Assembly: GCF_042658925.1 (NCBI RefSeq)
Contig: NZ_JBHSRF010000016.1
Span: 1 to 64,000, forward strand
Origin: Sphaerisporangium aureirubrum
Lineage (GTDB): Bacteria > Actinomycetota > Actinomycetes > Streptosporangiales > Streptosporangiaceae
Reading direction: 5' to 3'
Length of the DNA: 64,000 nucleotides
This document shows positions 1 through 8,921 of the stretch, piece after piece. The position numbers and the translations under genes were made by a program. The notes below the pieces were generated by a model. That model was not told the origin of the DNA, ran no database searches, and saw only the letters and a list, made by a program, of their open reading frames with translations. Position 1 is the first letter of the stretch; every line of letters begins with the position of its first letter.

Positions 1-1824
1 CGGCGGCGCGGCGCCGGGCCGGGCCACGGCCGTGCCGCGGCCGGTCGCCTTGCGGCGTACGCCCGCCTGGCCGTCGGTGTCCAGCGGCACAGGTTGCGCT
101 CCCGCGGCCGCGCGGGCGCCGGCCTGCTGGGCGGACCCGGCGACCTCCTCGCCGCGCACCCGGCCCTGGGCGACCGACGCGGCGGACGCCGCCGCGCTCC
201 CCGCGCTGACCGCAGCGGCGGCGTTGATGAGCGGCTCGGCCTTGCGCAGGCCCCACCGTCCCATCCGGGCCGCGGCGACCGGCGGCAGGACGTTCGCGGC
301 CCGCGACAGCGTGGGCGCGCTGGCCGCCTCGCCGAGCATGCGGGTGGCGAGCGTGTGCCCGTCCATCGAGGCGAACAGATGCTGGAACGGCCGCCGGTAG
401 AAGAACACGGCGATGGTCAGCAGCGCGATGAACATGATCTGCATGCCCCATGGCAGGGCCGTGGAGATGATCAGGGCATAGCCGTACACCAGCACGCCCA
501 GTACGAGTGCGAGCACCGCTTGTCGGAGCAGCGTGCCGACCAGCATCTCGACCCAGCGCATGGCGATGATGCGCCCGGTGCCCGGATGCACGCCGATCAG
601 CAGGAACACCGGCCCCATGATCAGCAACAGCAGGAACCCGATCTTGAGCGCGATCAGCGACACCGCCACCAGGAAGATCAGCACCCCGGCGACCATGGCC
701 GCGATGAGCGCGCCGATGGCGATGCCCAGCCTGCTGGTCCAGTCCTTGCCCTGGAACAGGAAGAACATCGGGGTGTTCTCCAGCGGCTTGGCGACCTCCT
801 GCTCGAACCGGCTCTGGTGCGCGCCGGAGCCCGGTTTCTGCCCGGACGACTGTTCCTGCAGGTCGCTGGCCTGGATGTCCAACACCTTCGGCCCCATCAC
901 CGCCACCACCGGCGCGGCGGGGTCGGCCGTGCCGAACTCGCCCATCAGCCACGGCTTGCAGACCAGGGTGGACCACAGCGCGTCGGCGTTCTGGGTGACG
1001 CCGGGGGTGCCGCTCTGGCCGTAGCCGCCGGGCCCGGCCTTGGGGCTGGCCTGGCCCTTGACGGGCAGGCAGGACGCGCCGCCCGCGCCGGGCAGCCCGC
1101 TGAACGCCGAGTTGACGATCTCACCGGTCTTGTCGGTCACGGCCTTGCCGAGGCCGGTGAAGTCGCCCGGCCTGCTGAAGAACCACACCGCGACCGTGAC
1201 GGCGAGGATCATCCAGATGACGCCCTCGGCCGTGGTGCTGGCGCGTTTGCGGATCAGGCCGTACCACGCCAGCCACACCGCGCCGAGCAGGATGATCACC
1301 CGCAGGTACGGCCAGTACATGGCGTTGGCGAGGTTGGTGATGATGTCGTCGACCACGTCCTTGATGGACTGCAACGGCCCCTCGGTCGCCGCGGCCTCGT
1401 AGGTGGTGATCGTCATGCGGTCGATGGCCTTGGCCCAGGAGAACACCGTGTTGGCCCAGGCGTTGCCGAGCACCGCGGCCACGTCGTTGCAGCCCAGCTC
1501 GTAGGTGTGCCAGAACTGCCCGGCCATGCCGTACCGGTCGTAGTTGGTCACCGGGTTGGGCAGCCGCCCGGTGCTCGTGGTGGCCGAGCCGTCCGGGCCG
1601 GGCGCCGTGTTGGGCGCCACGGCGTCGTCGGGCAGGGGCGGCTTGACGAGGCCGTCGACGCCGCCGCCGACCATCTCGGGCGCGAGGTCGGGCGACAGGT
1701 CGCACGGCCCGGCCGCGCTCGCCGTCAGCGGGGAGAAGGCGATCGGCACCACGACGATCGCCGCGAGGATCGCCAGGACCAGAAGGATCTTGCGCCGCAG
1801 CCGCCGCCCACCACCACGCCTCAT
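1..1824 (-). CDS. TrbL/VirB6-like polytopic membrane protein of a T4SS-like locus (3' end outside window)
   Basis: The reading frame is open from an ATG at 1824 to the window edge, so at least 608 residues are present and the C-terminus is missing. The start has a good ribosome site (AGGAGGT) and overlaps the stop of the upstream ATPase gene by 4 bp (ATGA), implying translational coupling. A signal-like segment (about residues 13-37, ending SPLTASAA) is followed by a luminal region and then clusters of hydrophobic helices: residues about 155-170 and 185-205, with several more after residue 340 (for example LLLLIMGPVFLLIGVHPGTG). The tail is Ala/Gly-rich and hydrophilic. This topology and its position after a VirB4-like ATPase fit a VirB6/TrbL/TcpH-type channel component. 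The family call is by architecture and context; the sequence itself is divergent. Confidence 0.75.
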   Translation of the reverse strand, partial: MRRGGGRRLRRKILLVLAILAAIVVVPIAFSPLTASAAGPCDLSPDLAPEMVGGGVDGLVKPPLPDDAVAPNTAPGPDGSATTSTGRLPNPVTNYDRYGMAGQFWHTYELGCNDVAAVLGNAWANTVFSWAKAIDRMTITTYEAAATEGPLQSIKDVVDDIITNLANAMYWPYLRVIILLGAVWLAWYGLIRKRASTTAEGVIWMILAVTVAVWFFSRPGDFTGLGKAVTDKTGEIVNSAFSGLPGAGGASCLPVKGQASPKAGPGGYGQSGTPGVTQNADALWSTLVCKPWLMGEFGTADPAAPVVAVMGPKVLDIQASDLQEQSSGQKPGSGAHQSRFEQEVAKPLENTPMFFLFQGKDWTSRLGIAIGALIAAMVAGVLIFLVAVSLIALKIGFLLLLIMGPVFLLIGVHPGTGRIIAMRWVEMLVGTLLRQAVLALVLGVLVYGYALIISTALPWGMQIMFIALLTIAVFFYRRPFQHLFASMDGHTLATRMLGEAASAPTLSRAANVLPPVAAARMGRWGLRKAEPLINAAAAVSAGSAAASAASVAQGRVRGEEVAGSAQQAGARAAAGAQPVPLDTDGQAGVRRKATGRGTAVARPGAAPP

Positions 1825-4298
1825 GACCGCACCTCCTGTGCCATCCCGGACCTGGTCCCAATGCGATCATCACTGCTCTCGCCGGGTTTGTCATGCGTCG
1901 GATTCGTGTCCAGCCAACGCAGCAGGTCCTCGGAGATGAGGTCCACCCCGATACGCCCGGCCCGGCCGTCCAGATCCCGGAAGACGCACTCGCCGTTGCC
2001 GAGCGCGCGCAGCGCCGCCTTGTGCTCCTCGGACGCCTCCACGCCGAGCAGCGCGAGCACGTGCTCGACCTCGACCCGCTCGGTGGAGCGGAACGCGAAC
2101 ACCGAGGAGAGGCAGTTGGTCACCTGTTCGTTGAGCAGGTCCCCGGCGTTCTGCGAGACGAGCACCAGCGCGGTGTTGCGCGACCGGCCCATCCGAGAGA
2201 CCTCGGGCACCAGCTTGGCGCCCTCCGGCGTCGAGGTGATCGCCCACGCCTCGTCCAGGAAGATGGCCTTGGGCGAGCGCCGGTCCAGGCCGTTCATCAG
2301 CCGCCGGGCGAACTGCGACACCAGGTAGAGCAGCGCCACCGACAGCCGCTGCTCGTACGAGTAGTCGTCCCGCGCGGCGGCGACGTCGGGCAGGGTCAGG
2401 CCGCCGAGGGTGAACACCGTGGTCCAGCCCTCGGTGTCGATCTGGGAGCCGCCCGAGCGGTCGAAGCAGAGCCGGGCCAGGTGCATGTCGGACATCGAGC
2501 GCAGCACCGCGCCGAGGTTGCGTGAGGCGGGGTCCTCGGCCTGCTCCAGGTGGTCCACGACCTTGCCCAGCGAGGGATCGGGCCCGTTGGAGACCGACGA
2601 GACCGCCTGGATCATCGCGGACTCGCGCTCCTCCGACATGCGCGGCAGCAGCAGCCGCAGCGTCTCGGTCGCCATGGTCTTCTTCGCGGCGATGTCGTCG
2701 CCGAAGGAGAACGGGTCGAGCAGGCCCGGCTCGGCGGACCCCAGCGGGATGATGCGCGCCTTGCGGCCCCGGCGCTGCAGCAGCTGCACCAGCGACTCGG
2801 CGTCCCCCTTGGGGTCGATGACCGCGACGGTGACGCCGCGCAGCGCCATCTGGTAGATCATCAGCAGCGCGAGCGTGGTCTTGCCGCCGCCCGGCTCGCC
2901 GGTGATGGCGATGGCCGTCGGGCGGTTGCGGGTGGCCGCCACCAGCGGGTCGAAGTGCACGATCGACCGGGCCCGGCCGAGCGTCTCCCCGATGTACGGC
3001 CCGGCCCAGCCCGCGCCGGACTCGTCGATGCGGTCGCCGAGGTCGACGGTGGCGGTGGCCATGCCGCCGGCGATGGTGCGCAGCGGCTGCCGCTGGGCGT
3101 AGGCGTTGACCCGCACCCGTTCACCGGGCAGCGCCTCGCAGAAAAGCGAGAACTGGTCGCCGGTGGAGTTCACGATGTCGATGCCCATGTCGCGGTAGTG
3201 CTCCACCACCGCCTCGACCCGCTGCAGGCACATCTCCTCGGTCGGCGCGGCCACGATGAGGCGGTGCCAGCCGTACACGAACGGAAGCCGTTCCTTGGTG
3301 ATGCCGTGCTCCAGCATGCGGGCCGCGTCGATCTGCTCCGCCAGCGCGATGGGAGCCTCGGCGCCGGCCTCGCGGATGTGGATGTCCATGTCCCTGGCGT
3401 GCGCGAGCTTGCGCGCGACGTCCTTGCTCGCCTTGACCGGAGGGATCAGGCGCATGCGGGAGCTGACCTCCACGGGGAAAGGTAACTGGTCGACGAAGTG
3501 CAGCCAGGGCTCGCCGTCGGGGAACGGCATCAGGTCGGGGAACCGGGCGAACGACAGGTGGGCGACGTAGGAGTCTCCGGCGGGCTGCTGGATGCGCAGG
3601 AACGACCGGCCGTTGTGGATCTGGCCCTCGACCAGCGACTCGATCTCGCCCTTGCCCCACCGCCTCGTCGGGGACGCCGACCCGGGCGGGTCGCCGAGGG
3701 AACCGGCGGCGGCGTGCCTGAACAGCCAGGCGACGTCGCCGGAGCTCGCGTGGCGGGCGTACAGGGCGCTGGCGGCCAGGGCGCGGCCGAGGCGCTCGGC
3801 CTGTTCGGTCCACTTGTCGATCTCGCTGTCCGGGACGTGGTCGTCCTCCAGGCCGAGGGTCTTCTCGCTGCGCTGGTAGAAGCCGATGAGCTGGGCGAGC
3901 ACGCCGGTGCCGAGCTGCGCGCCGCGGTTGCCGAGCCGGACGCCGAGGTAGACCTCCTTGGACCAGAAGTCCTTGGCCCAGACGTGGCGGTACATCTCCT
4001 CCAGGTAGTCGCGCCAGCCGTCGCCCTCGTCGGAGGTGGCGTTCAGCGTCATCGCCCACTCCGCCGCCGGGTACGCGCGGTGCGCCACCCGCAGGTGCAC
4101 CTCGGCGTCGCTCATGCGGATCGCGGCGAGGGCGATGGTGATGTTGGTGGCGAGCGCCTCACGCTCCTCCGCGGTGACGAACTCGTAGCTCACCGTGGGA
4201 AGCCGGAAGTACGCCCACGCCGCCGAGTCGGTGAGAAGGATGCGGTCGTCGAAGTACCGGACGGCCAGCCTGCTCCTCGACCGTGACGATCGCGCCAT
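1821..4298 (-). CDS. VirB4/TcpF-like conjugation ATPase
   Basis: Predicted cytoplasmic ATPase that would power a type IV secretion or conjugation apparatus. With the ATG at 4298 the protein has 825 residues, normal for VirB4/TcpF/TraC proteins. The N-terminal 450 residues are the variable VirB4 region. Walker A is GEPGGGKTT at about 467-475, followed by the RecA-like strand VAVIDPKGD near 491. Walker B is KAIFLDEAW near 677-685, and the motif VLVSQNAGD near 705 matches the sensor region of this family. The frame is open 34 codons further upstream, but that would overlap the preceding gene, so the internal ATG 43 bp after that gene's stop was chosen; it lacks a strong ribosome site. It sits in the operon between the TcpE/MinD fusion and the TrbL-like gene, as expected for the ATPase of such loci. 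Confidence 0.85.
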   Translation of the reverse strand: MARSSRSRSRLAVRYFDDRILLTDSAAWAYFRLPTVSYEFVTAEEREALATNITIALAAIRMSDAEVHLRVAHRAYPAAEWAMTLNATSDEGDGWRDYLEEMYRHVWAKDFWSKEVYLGVRLGNRGAQLGTGVLAQLIGFYQRSEKTLGLEDDHVPDSEIDKWTEQAERLGRALAASALYARHASSGDVAWLFRHAAAGSLGDPPGSASPTRRWGKGEIESLVEGQIHNGRSFLRIQQPAGDSYVAHLSFARFPDLMPFPDGEPWLHFVDQLPFPVEVSSRMRLIPPVKASKDVARKLAHARDMDIHIREAGAEAPIALAEQIDAARMLEHGITKERLPFVYGWHRLIVAAPTEEMCLQRVEAVVEHYRDMGIDIVNSTGDQFSLFCEALPGERVRVNAYAQRQPLRTIAGGMATATVDLGDRIDESGAGWAGPYIGETLGRARSIVHFDPLVAATRNRPTAIAITGEPGGGKTTLALLMIYQMALRGVTVAVIDPKGDAESLVQLLQRRGRKARIIPLGSAEPGLLDPFSFGDDIAAKKTMATETLRLLLPRMSEERESAMIQAVSSVSNGPDPSLGKVVDHLEQAEDPASRNLGAVLRSMSDMHLARLCFDRSGGSQIDTEGWTTVFTLGGLTLPDVAAARDDYSYEQRLSVALLYLVSQFARRLMNGLDRRSPKAIFLDEAWAITSTPEGAKLVPEVSRMGRSRNTALVLVSQNAGDLLNEQVTNCLSSVFAFRSTERVEVEHVLALLGVEASEEHKAALRALGNGECVFRDLDGRAGRIGVDLISEDLLRWLDTNPTHDKPGESSDDRIGTRSGMAQEVRS

Positions 4299-4341
4299 CA
4301 GCCGGACCGCCGTGCCGTCATCGGGACACGTCGTCTGGTGG

Positions 4342-7200
4342 TCACTGGGCCACTTCCTCCTCGCTCGGGCGGCTCGCCACCGCCAGGCCGCTTGCCACAA
4401 CCCCCGCCAGGGCGAGGTACGCCCGGCGGCTGCCGACCCGCAGGTGCGCGGGGTCGGCGGCGCCGGGGCGCCCGGGAGCCAGCTCGTCGTCCCAGGGCAC
4501 CCGGACGATGGCGCGGCAGCGGCCCCTGGCCACCGCCTCCGCCTGCTCCACGCCGCCCATGCTGCGGCGGCTCACGCCGTTGATCACCAGGATGGCCCTG
4601 CGGCGCAGCTCGGTGGACCCGTGGCCGTCCAGCCAGTCGAGGGTCATCGCGACCGCGTCCGGGGCGTCCTCGCTGGCGGGGGCCACCATGATGAGCTGGT
4701 CGGCGTACGGCAGCATGCGGGCCGCGACCGCGGCGGCGGGGTCGACGAGGATGACGCGGTAGTGGCGGTCGAGCAGCCGCACGGTCTGGGCGAGGCGCTG
4801 GTCGGAGAACAGGCCGCGGTCGGCGAGCCGCCGGGACGCCGCCGCGTCGGAGTCGGACGCCACGACCTCCAGGCCCGACTCGCACCTGGTGGTGTAGGCG
4901 CGCATGCCGAGGTAGCCGTTCACGCCGTCCAGGCCGGCCAGCAGGGAGGTCAGCGTCTCGGGAGAGTCCACCGGGACGCGGGCGGTCATGGTGTGGTCGC
5001 CGACGTTGGCGTCCACGGCCAGCACGCGGTCCTCGCGGTGGCGGGCGAGGGTGTGGCCGAGCATCAGGGTGGTGGTGGTCTGGCCCGCGCCGCCGGTGCA
5101 GCCGAGCACGACGACGCGGCGGCTGCCCGTCAGCGGGGTGCGCGTCCTGGCCTCGTCGCTGTCGACGCCGTCGCCGCGGCCCGGCCCGCCGCCACCGACC
5201 ACGACCTGGGCGAGACGGCGCCAGCCGCCCGACTGGTCCCGGCCGACGACCGACTCGACGCGGCGCATCCTCGGCTCCTCGCCCGGCCTCGGCACCGGCA
5301 CGGGCACCGAGGGCGCGGCGGGGTCGGCGGTGGTGCCCGGCCCGGCGGGGACGGTCCTGATGGACAGCGGGGGCGCCTGCTCGCGGGTCCCCGGCCGCGC
5401 CGGGCTCCGTGCGCCCGGCCTCGGCGCGGACGCGCCCGACCCGCGGGCCGCCGCGGCCTCGCCGGGCAGCGGGCGTCCCGAACGGGACGTGCGGACCTCG
5501 GGGAGCCGCCCCGGGCTCGCCGGGCGCGGCGGCTGGCCCTTGCGATGCTGTTCGGCGGCCTCGGTGCCGAGCGCCGCGAGGAGTTCCTGGTCCTGGGCCG
5601 ACAACAGCCGCTCCCGCCCGGGCGCGGGCGCCACGGCGGCCTCCTGGCCGGGGGTTCCGGCTTCCGGCACGGCGAGTTCCTGGCCGGGGACGGCGAGCTC
5701 CTGTCCGGGTACGGCTGGTGCCCCGCCTGGTACGGCCGGCTCCCCGCCGGGTGCGGCGGGCTGCCGTCCGGGGAGGGCGGGGTTCTGGGGCGGGCGGATG
5801 GACCGCTGCGCCTGCTCCGGCGAGGCGGCGCGCTCCGCCGTCCTCTTCGCCTCGGCGGACGCCGCGAGCCTGCGCAGGCGGCGCAGGGCCTCGGTCCCGA
5901 TGGGCTCCTGGGCGGGCTGCCCGGCGGCGGGCGCCGCGGGCTCGGGCGCCGCCACCGGCTTGGCGGGGGGAGGCGTGGTGGCCGGCGGCTGGGAGGAGGG
6001 ACGGTGCAGGGCGGCCGGAGGCAGGGCCGTGCGGTCCGGCACGGCGGGGATCGCCGCGGGCGGGGCCGGTTCGGGGGTGCCCGTGAGCGGACCGAGCTGA
6101 GGGGTGCCCGTGAGCGGACCGAGTTCAGGGGTGCCCGTGAGCGGACCGAGTTCAGGGGTGCCGGAGGTCGGCCGCGGGGCCGGAGTGCCGGTGGCCGGGC
6201 GCGACGGCGGAGTCCCGGCGCGCGCCGGGGATCCCGTTCCGGGTAGCGCGGGGGTACCTGTACCCGGGCGTGACGCAGGAGTCCCCGTACCGGGGCGCGA
6301 CGCGGGAGTCCCCGTACCGGGGCGCGACGCCGGAGTTCCCGTGCCGGGGCGCGAGGCCGGAGTTCCCGTACCGGGGCGCGATGCCGGAGTTCCCGTGCCG
6401 GGGCGCGAGGCGGGGGTGCCCGTGCCGGTCCGTGGCGACGGGGTTCCCGTGGTGGGGCGGGAGGCCGGGGTGCCGGTACCGGGGCGGGAGGCCGGGGTGG
6501 CCGTGCCGGGGCGGGGGACGGTGGGGGTGGCGGGCTCGGTGACGACGCTGCCCCAGGTGACGCGGGGGCGTTCTGGAGTGCGGACCGCGGGGGTCTCGGC
6601 GGGGGACGTGCCGGTCACGGCCGCCGCGGCGGCGGCGACGGCGGGGCGGACCTCACCGGGGACCAGGGCGGGGGCCTGCGTGCGACCGGCCGGCTTGACC
6701 GACGGCATGGCGCGGGAGGCGTGCCACGCCTCCAGCGGACGGCGGCGCGGCGCGGTGTGCTTGGCCTTGCCGCGCGTGCCACGCCGCGACCTGGCCGTGG
6801 CCCCGGCCGTCGCGGCGGCGCGTCCCGGCGGAGGTGCCGTGCGCCAGACGCGGGCGGTGAGCGTGATCTCGACGGGCTCCTCGACGGGGGCCAGGCGGCA
6901 CCAGGTGCGCGGCTCGCTGAGGTAGCGGACCTGGGACTGCAACAGCTCGTTGAGCCGCTTGCTCTCGATCACCGGGCGGGTCGACAGCCACGTCACGACG
7001 CCGGGCGGCACGAGGTACAGCACGTGCCACGGCGTTTCGAACGGCACCCCGACCAGGGCGAGCAGGATCGACCACGGAGCCAGCACGCCCACGAACACGC
7101 CGATCCAGACGATCGGAAGCGGCATCGGCAGCCGGAGGTCGTACAGCTTGTAGAGCCGCTTCTCGATCCGCCAGATATTCGTATAGGTAGGCAGGTCCAC
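4342..7200 (-). CDS. TcpE-like membrane domain fused to a MinD/CpaE-like P-loop domain through a repeat linker
   Basis: A 952-residue protein starting at GTG 7200 behind AGGAGGA. Residues 1-120 (start MDLPTYTNIWRIEKRLYKL) carry two hydrophobic segments at about 29-51 and 58-74 and look like the small TcpE/PrgI-type conjugation membrane protein. Residues about 120-650 are a low-complexity Pro/Ala/Thr/Gly linker that includes perfect 9-residue repeats (PGTGTPASR). The C-terminal 270 residues are a MinD/CpaE/ParA-type fold: VVVLGCTGGAGQTTTT (deviant Walker A), VLAVDANVGDHTMT, and VILVDPAAAVAARM (switch II-like strand). The P-loop lysine expected in GGxGK(T/S) is glutamine here (GGAGQTT), so nucleotide hydrolysis may be altered or lost. 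The domain calls are recognition by eye. The fusion of a TcpE-like anchor to a positioning-type ATPase is the striking feature. Confidence 0.8.
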   Translation of the reverse strand: MDLPTYTNIWRIEKRLYKLYDLRLPMPLPIVWIGVFVGVLAPWSILLALVGVPFETPWHVLYLVPPGVVTWLSTRPVIESKRLNELLQSQVRYLSEPRTWCRLAPVEEPVEITLTARVWRTAPPPGRAAATAGATARSRRGTRGKAKHTAPRRRPLEAWHASRAMPSVKPAGRTQAPALVPGEVRPAVAAAAAAVTGTSPAETPAVRTPERPRVTWGSVVTEPATPTVPRPGTATPASRPGTGTPASRPTTGTPSPRTGTGTPASRPGTGTPASRPGTGTPASRPGTGTPASRPGTGTPASRPGTGTPASRPGTGTPALPGTGSPARAGTPPSRPATGTPAPRPTSGTPELGPLTGTPELGPLTGTPQLGPLTGTPEPAPPAAIPAVPDRTALPPAALHRPSSQPPATTPPPAKPVAAPEPAAPAAGQPAQEPIGTEALRRLRRLAASAEAKRTAERAASPEQAQRSIRPPQNPALPGRQPAAPGGEPAVPGGAPAVPGQELAVPGQELAVPEAGTPGQEAAVAPAPGRERLLSAQDQELLAALGTEAAEQHRKGQPPRPASPGRLPEVRTSRSGRPLPGEAAAARGSGASAPRPGARSPARPGTREQAPPLSIRTVPAGPGTTADPAAPSVPVPVPRPGEEPRMRRVESVVGRDQSGGWRRLAQVVVGGGGPGRGDGVDSDEARTRTPLTGSRRVVVLGCTGGAGQTTTTLMLGHTLARHREDRVLAVDANVGDHTMTARVPVDSPETLTSLLAGLDGVNGYLGMRAYTTRCESGLEVVASDSDAAASRRLADRGLFSDQRLAQTVRLLDRHYRVILVDPAAAVAARMLPYADQLIMVAPASEDAPDAVAMTLDWLDGHGSTELRRRAILVINGVSRRSMGGVEQAEAVARGRCRAIVRVPWDDELAPGRPGAADPAHLRVGSRRAYLALAGVVASGLAVASRPSEEEVAQ
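6074..6510. repeat. 27-bp coding tandem repeats (two arrays)
   Basis: Inside the fusion gene, positions 6074-6154 hold three near-identical 27-bp units (unit starts GGGGTGCCCGTGAGC on the plus strand; encodes LGPLTGTPE on the minus strand). Positions about 6243-6510 hold roughly ten 27-bp units built on GGAGTCCCCGTACCGGGGC, encoding PGTGTPASR. Both arrays keep the 9-codon phase, so copy number can change without frameshift. The units nearest 6280-6400 are the most similar, indicating recent expansion. Confidence 0.9.
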
Positions 7201-7241
7201 CCGATGATCCTCCTCTCCCTGTCACGCCGACGCGGTCATGG

Positions 7242-7529
7242 TCACTTGATGCCGAGCGCCCCCGCGATGGCCCGTGCGGTCACCTCGATGATGTTGGGCA
7301 CGTAGAAGATCACTCCGATGGCGATCGCCAGGATGATGAACTGCACGAACCTGGTGATCTCACGCGTGAAGAGGAAGAAGATCGCGACCACGGAGACCAC
7401 GACGAGGAACAGGGGGGCGAAGAACTTCCGCAGGAAGTCCGCCAGGCCCGCGGTGTTCACCCCGCCGCCCGCCGGTGCCGTCGGCGTCACGAGCTCCAAG
7501 GCGCTCTCCACGATTACTTTCAGAACCAA
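7242..7529 (-). CDS. Small two-helix membrane protein, TcpD-like position
   Basis: A 95-residue protein beginning with TTG at 7529, preceded on the coding strand by AGGAGG with 7-nt spacing; no ATG or GTG lies nearby in frame, so the rare TTG start is well supported. The segment around residues 28-50 (FFAPLFLVVVSVVAIFFLF) and the segment around 55-80 (FVQFIILAIAIGVIFYVPNI) are strongly hydrophobic, with a short polar hinge between them. Size, topology and position directly after the TcpC-like gene and before the TcpE-like gene match the small TcpD-type or VirB2/VirB3-like subunit of Gram-positive conjugation loci. Sequence alone does not identify the family. Confidence 0.75.
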   Translation of the reverse strand: MVLKVIVESALELVTPTAPAGGGVNTAGLADFLRKFFAPLFLVVVSVVAIFFLFTREITRFVQFIILAIAIGVIFYVPNIIEVTARAIAGALGIK

Positions 7530-7626
7530 CTCTCGTCCTCCTGCTCCTGGTCGCGCCGCCCGGTCCCACAGGCCCGGTCACGCGCTCCCCTCGGTCCACC
7601 CTCGCCCTCCCTCATGACGGCCGCCC

Positions 7627-8649
7627 TCACCCCACAGACCTGGTCGCGCCGCGAATGCTCTTGACGTACCAGTTGTCGCCCTGCTTCTCCATGGACAGGC
7701 GGTAGGCCTGCTCCAGGCCCGCCGACTGGGCGGTGGGGTCGGTGGACGTCGCCTCTGGCGCGGGGCTCGCGCTGGTCGGGACGGCCCACACGACCACGGC
7801 GGTCACCTCGCGGCTGGTGCCGCCGGGCGGGGCGATGACGGTCTTCAGCTCGGCCAGGGTGACCTTGCCGCCGAAGCCGTCGAGCGTGGTGCCCTGCACC
7901 ACGAACCGCTGGAGCTGGGTGGCGTCGCCCAGGGCGAACGCCTTGAAGAAGCCCTCCAGCTGCGGGCGCAGCTCGCTCTCGGTGACGTCGTCGCGTTCGG
8001 GCTCGGCGGCCTGCGGCAACCCGGCCGGGTCGCCGGCGGGCAGCAGGGCCGGCTGGCCGGAGACGACGAACCGGTGGTCGGCGTAGTAGACGGGGATCGA
8101 CAGCTTCCAGCGCTGGGGGCCGGACTGGGCGAGGACGGTGACCACGGCGTTCTGCGCGTCGGTCACCTCGACGCCGGAGAGCTGGATGCCGCCGGTGCTC
8201 ATGCGGCCGAAGCCGTTCCAGCCGAACTGGCGCTCGGCGCCCTCGGGGAGGAACGGCTGGAGCCGCTCGGCCCGGTCGTCGGGCTTGGCGCCGTCGAAGT
8301 TGAGGTACGCGGTGGCGAACTGCCCGGCGAACGCCGCCGCCTCGGCCTCGGGGAACCCCAAGCCGGTCGGCTGGGCCGTCACCTGGCCGGGCTGCTCCCC
8401 CTGGGTGAACCGCTCGATCGGCGCGCGCACGCCGTTCACCACGATCACGATGATGATGGCCCACAGCACGGCGCGGCCGACCCACACCAGCCAGCGCCCG
8501 CCCCCGCCGGACCAGCCGCGCCGCGGGGCGCTGCGTCCCCGAGCCTGCACGGGATCAGGGTCCGGATCGTAGGGCGACGGAGGGTACGTCGAATGCTCGG
8601 GTTCGCCAGCGGTCCGCGGACCGTGCTGGACGTCTGACCTGCGAGCCAT
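7627..8649 (-). CDS. TcpC/VirB8-like conjugal transfer protein
   Basis: A 340-residue bitopic protein. A Pro/Arg-rich cytoplasmic N-terminus (about 45 residues) is followed by one transmembrane helix (LVWVGRAVLWAIIIVIVVN, about residues 52-72). The extracytoplasmic part appears to contain two NTF2-like repeats, around residues 95-200 and 215-340. This is the layout of TcpC/VirB8 proteins of Gram-positive conjugative elements, which scaffold the secretion channel at the membrane. The ATG at 8649 is used; a GTG one codon upstream sits too close to the GGAGG ribosome site. It is the first gene of the T4SS-like operon, 97 bp before the next gene. Confidence 0.8.
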   Translation of the reverse strand: MARRSDVQHGPRTAGEPEHSTYPPSPYDPDPDPVQARGRSAPRRGWSGGGGRWLVWVGRAVLWAIIIVIVVNGVRAPIERFTQGEQPGQVTAQPTGLGFPEAEAAAFAGQFATAYLNFDGAKPDDRAERLQPFLPEGAERQFGWNGFGRMSTGGIQLSGVEVTDAQNAVVTVLAQSGPQRWKLSIPVYYADHRFVVSGQPALLPAGDPAGLPQAAEPERDDVTESELRPQLEGFFKAFALGDATQLQRFVVQGTTLDGFGGKVTLAELKTVIAPPGGTSREVTAVVVWAVPTSASPAPEATSTDPTAQSAGLEQAYRLSMEKQGDNWYVKSIRGATRSVG

Positions 8650-8717
8650 CACGCCTCCGCTCGCGCCGATCCCCCCGGCTGACGCGCTGTCGTCTTACCA
8701 TCAATCCCGTTATCCAT

Positions 8718-8732
8718 GGTGAAGTATTCACC
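8718..8732. promoter_or_regulatory. Perfect palindrome upstream of the T4SS-like operon (candidate operator)
   Basis: GGTGAA-GTA-TTCACC is a perfect inverted repeat with 6-bp arms and a 3-bp spacer, about 70 bp upstream of the TcpC-like start. Its placement suggests binding of a dimeric regulator of the leftward operon. No regulator gene is adjacent in the window. Confidence 0.4.
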
Positions 8733-8890
8733 TTAGCGGCCTCACCAATTGTTCCAGGAAAGCCACGCCCATGCCGCAGGCATCGCCACGACAGACCAAC
8801 TGGGTCTTCTTGCTGGTCCTGGCCTCGCGGCGCGAAGTTCACGCGGGGCATGGAGACGTCATCCGCTCGCGAGCCACCATTCACCTCCGC

Positions 8891-8921
8891 GACAAAGTTC
8901 GCAATAGGGACAAAGCTCGCA
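8891..8921. repeat. Two 13-bp direct repeats (GACAAAGYTCGCA)
   Basis: GACAAAGTTCGCA at 8891-8903 and GACAAAGCTCGCA at 8909-8921 differ at one base and are spaced 18 bp start to start, close to two helical turns. This is the geometry of a cooperative regulator site upstream of the T4SS-like operon. Confidence 0.45.

Noticed and set aside
94..2328. 744-codon open frame on the plus strand
   Set aside because: Antisense to the TrbL-like and VirB4-like genes; the translation is low complexity (His/Arg/Gly/Asp-rich) and has no domain, as expected for a shadow frame in very high GC DNA.
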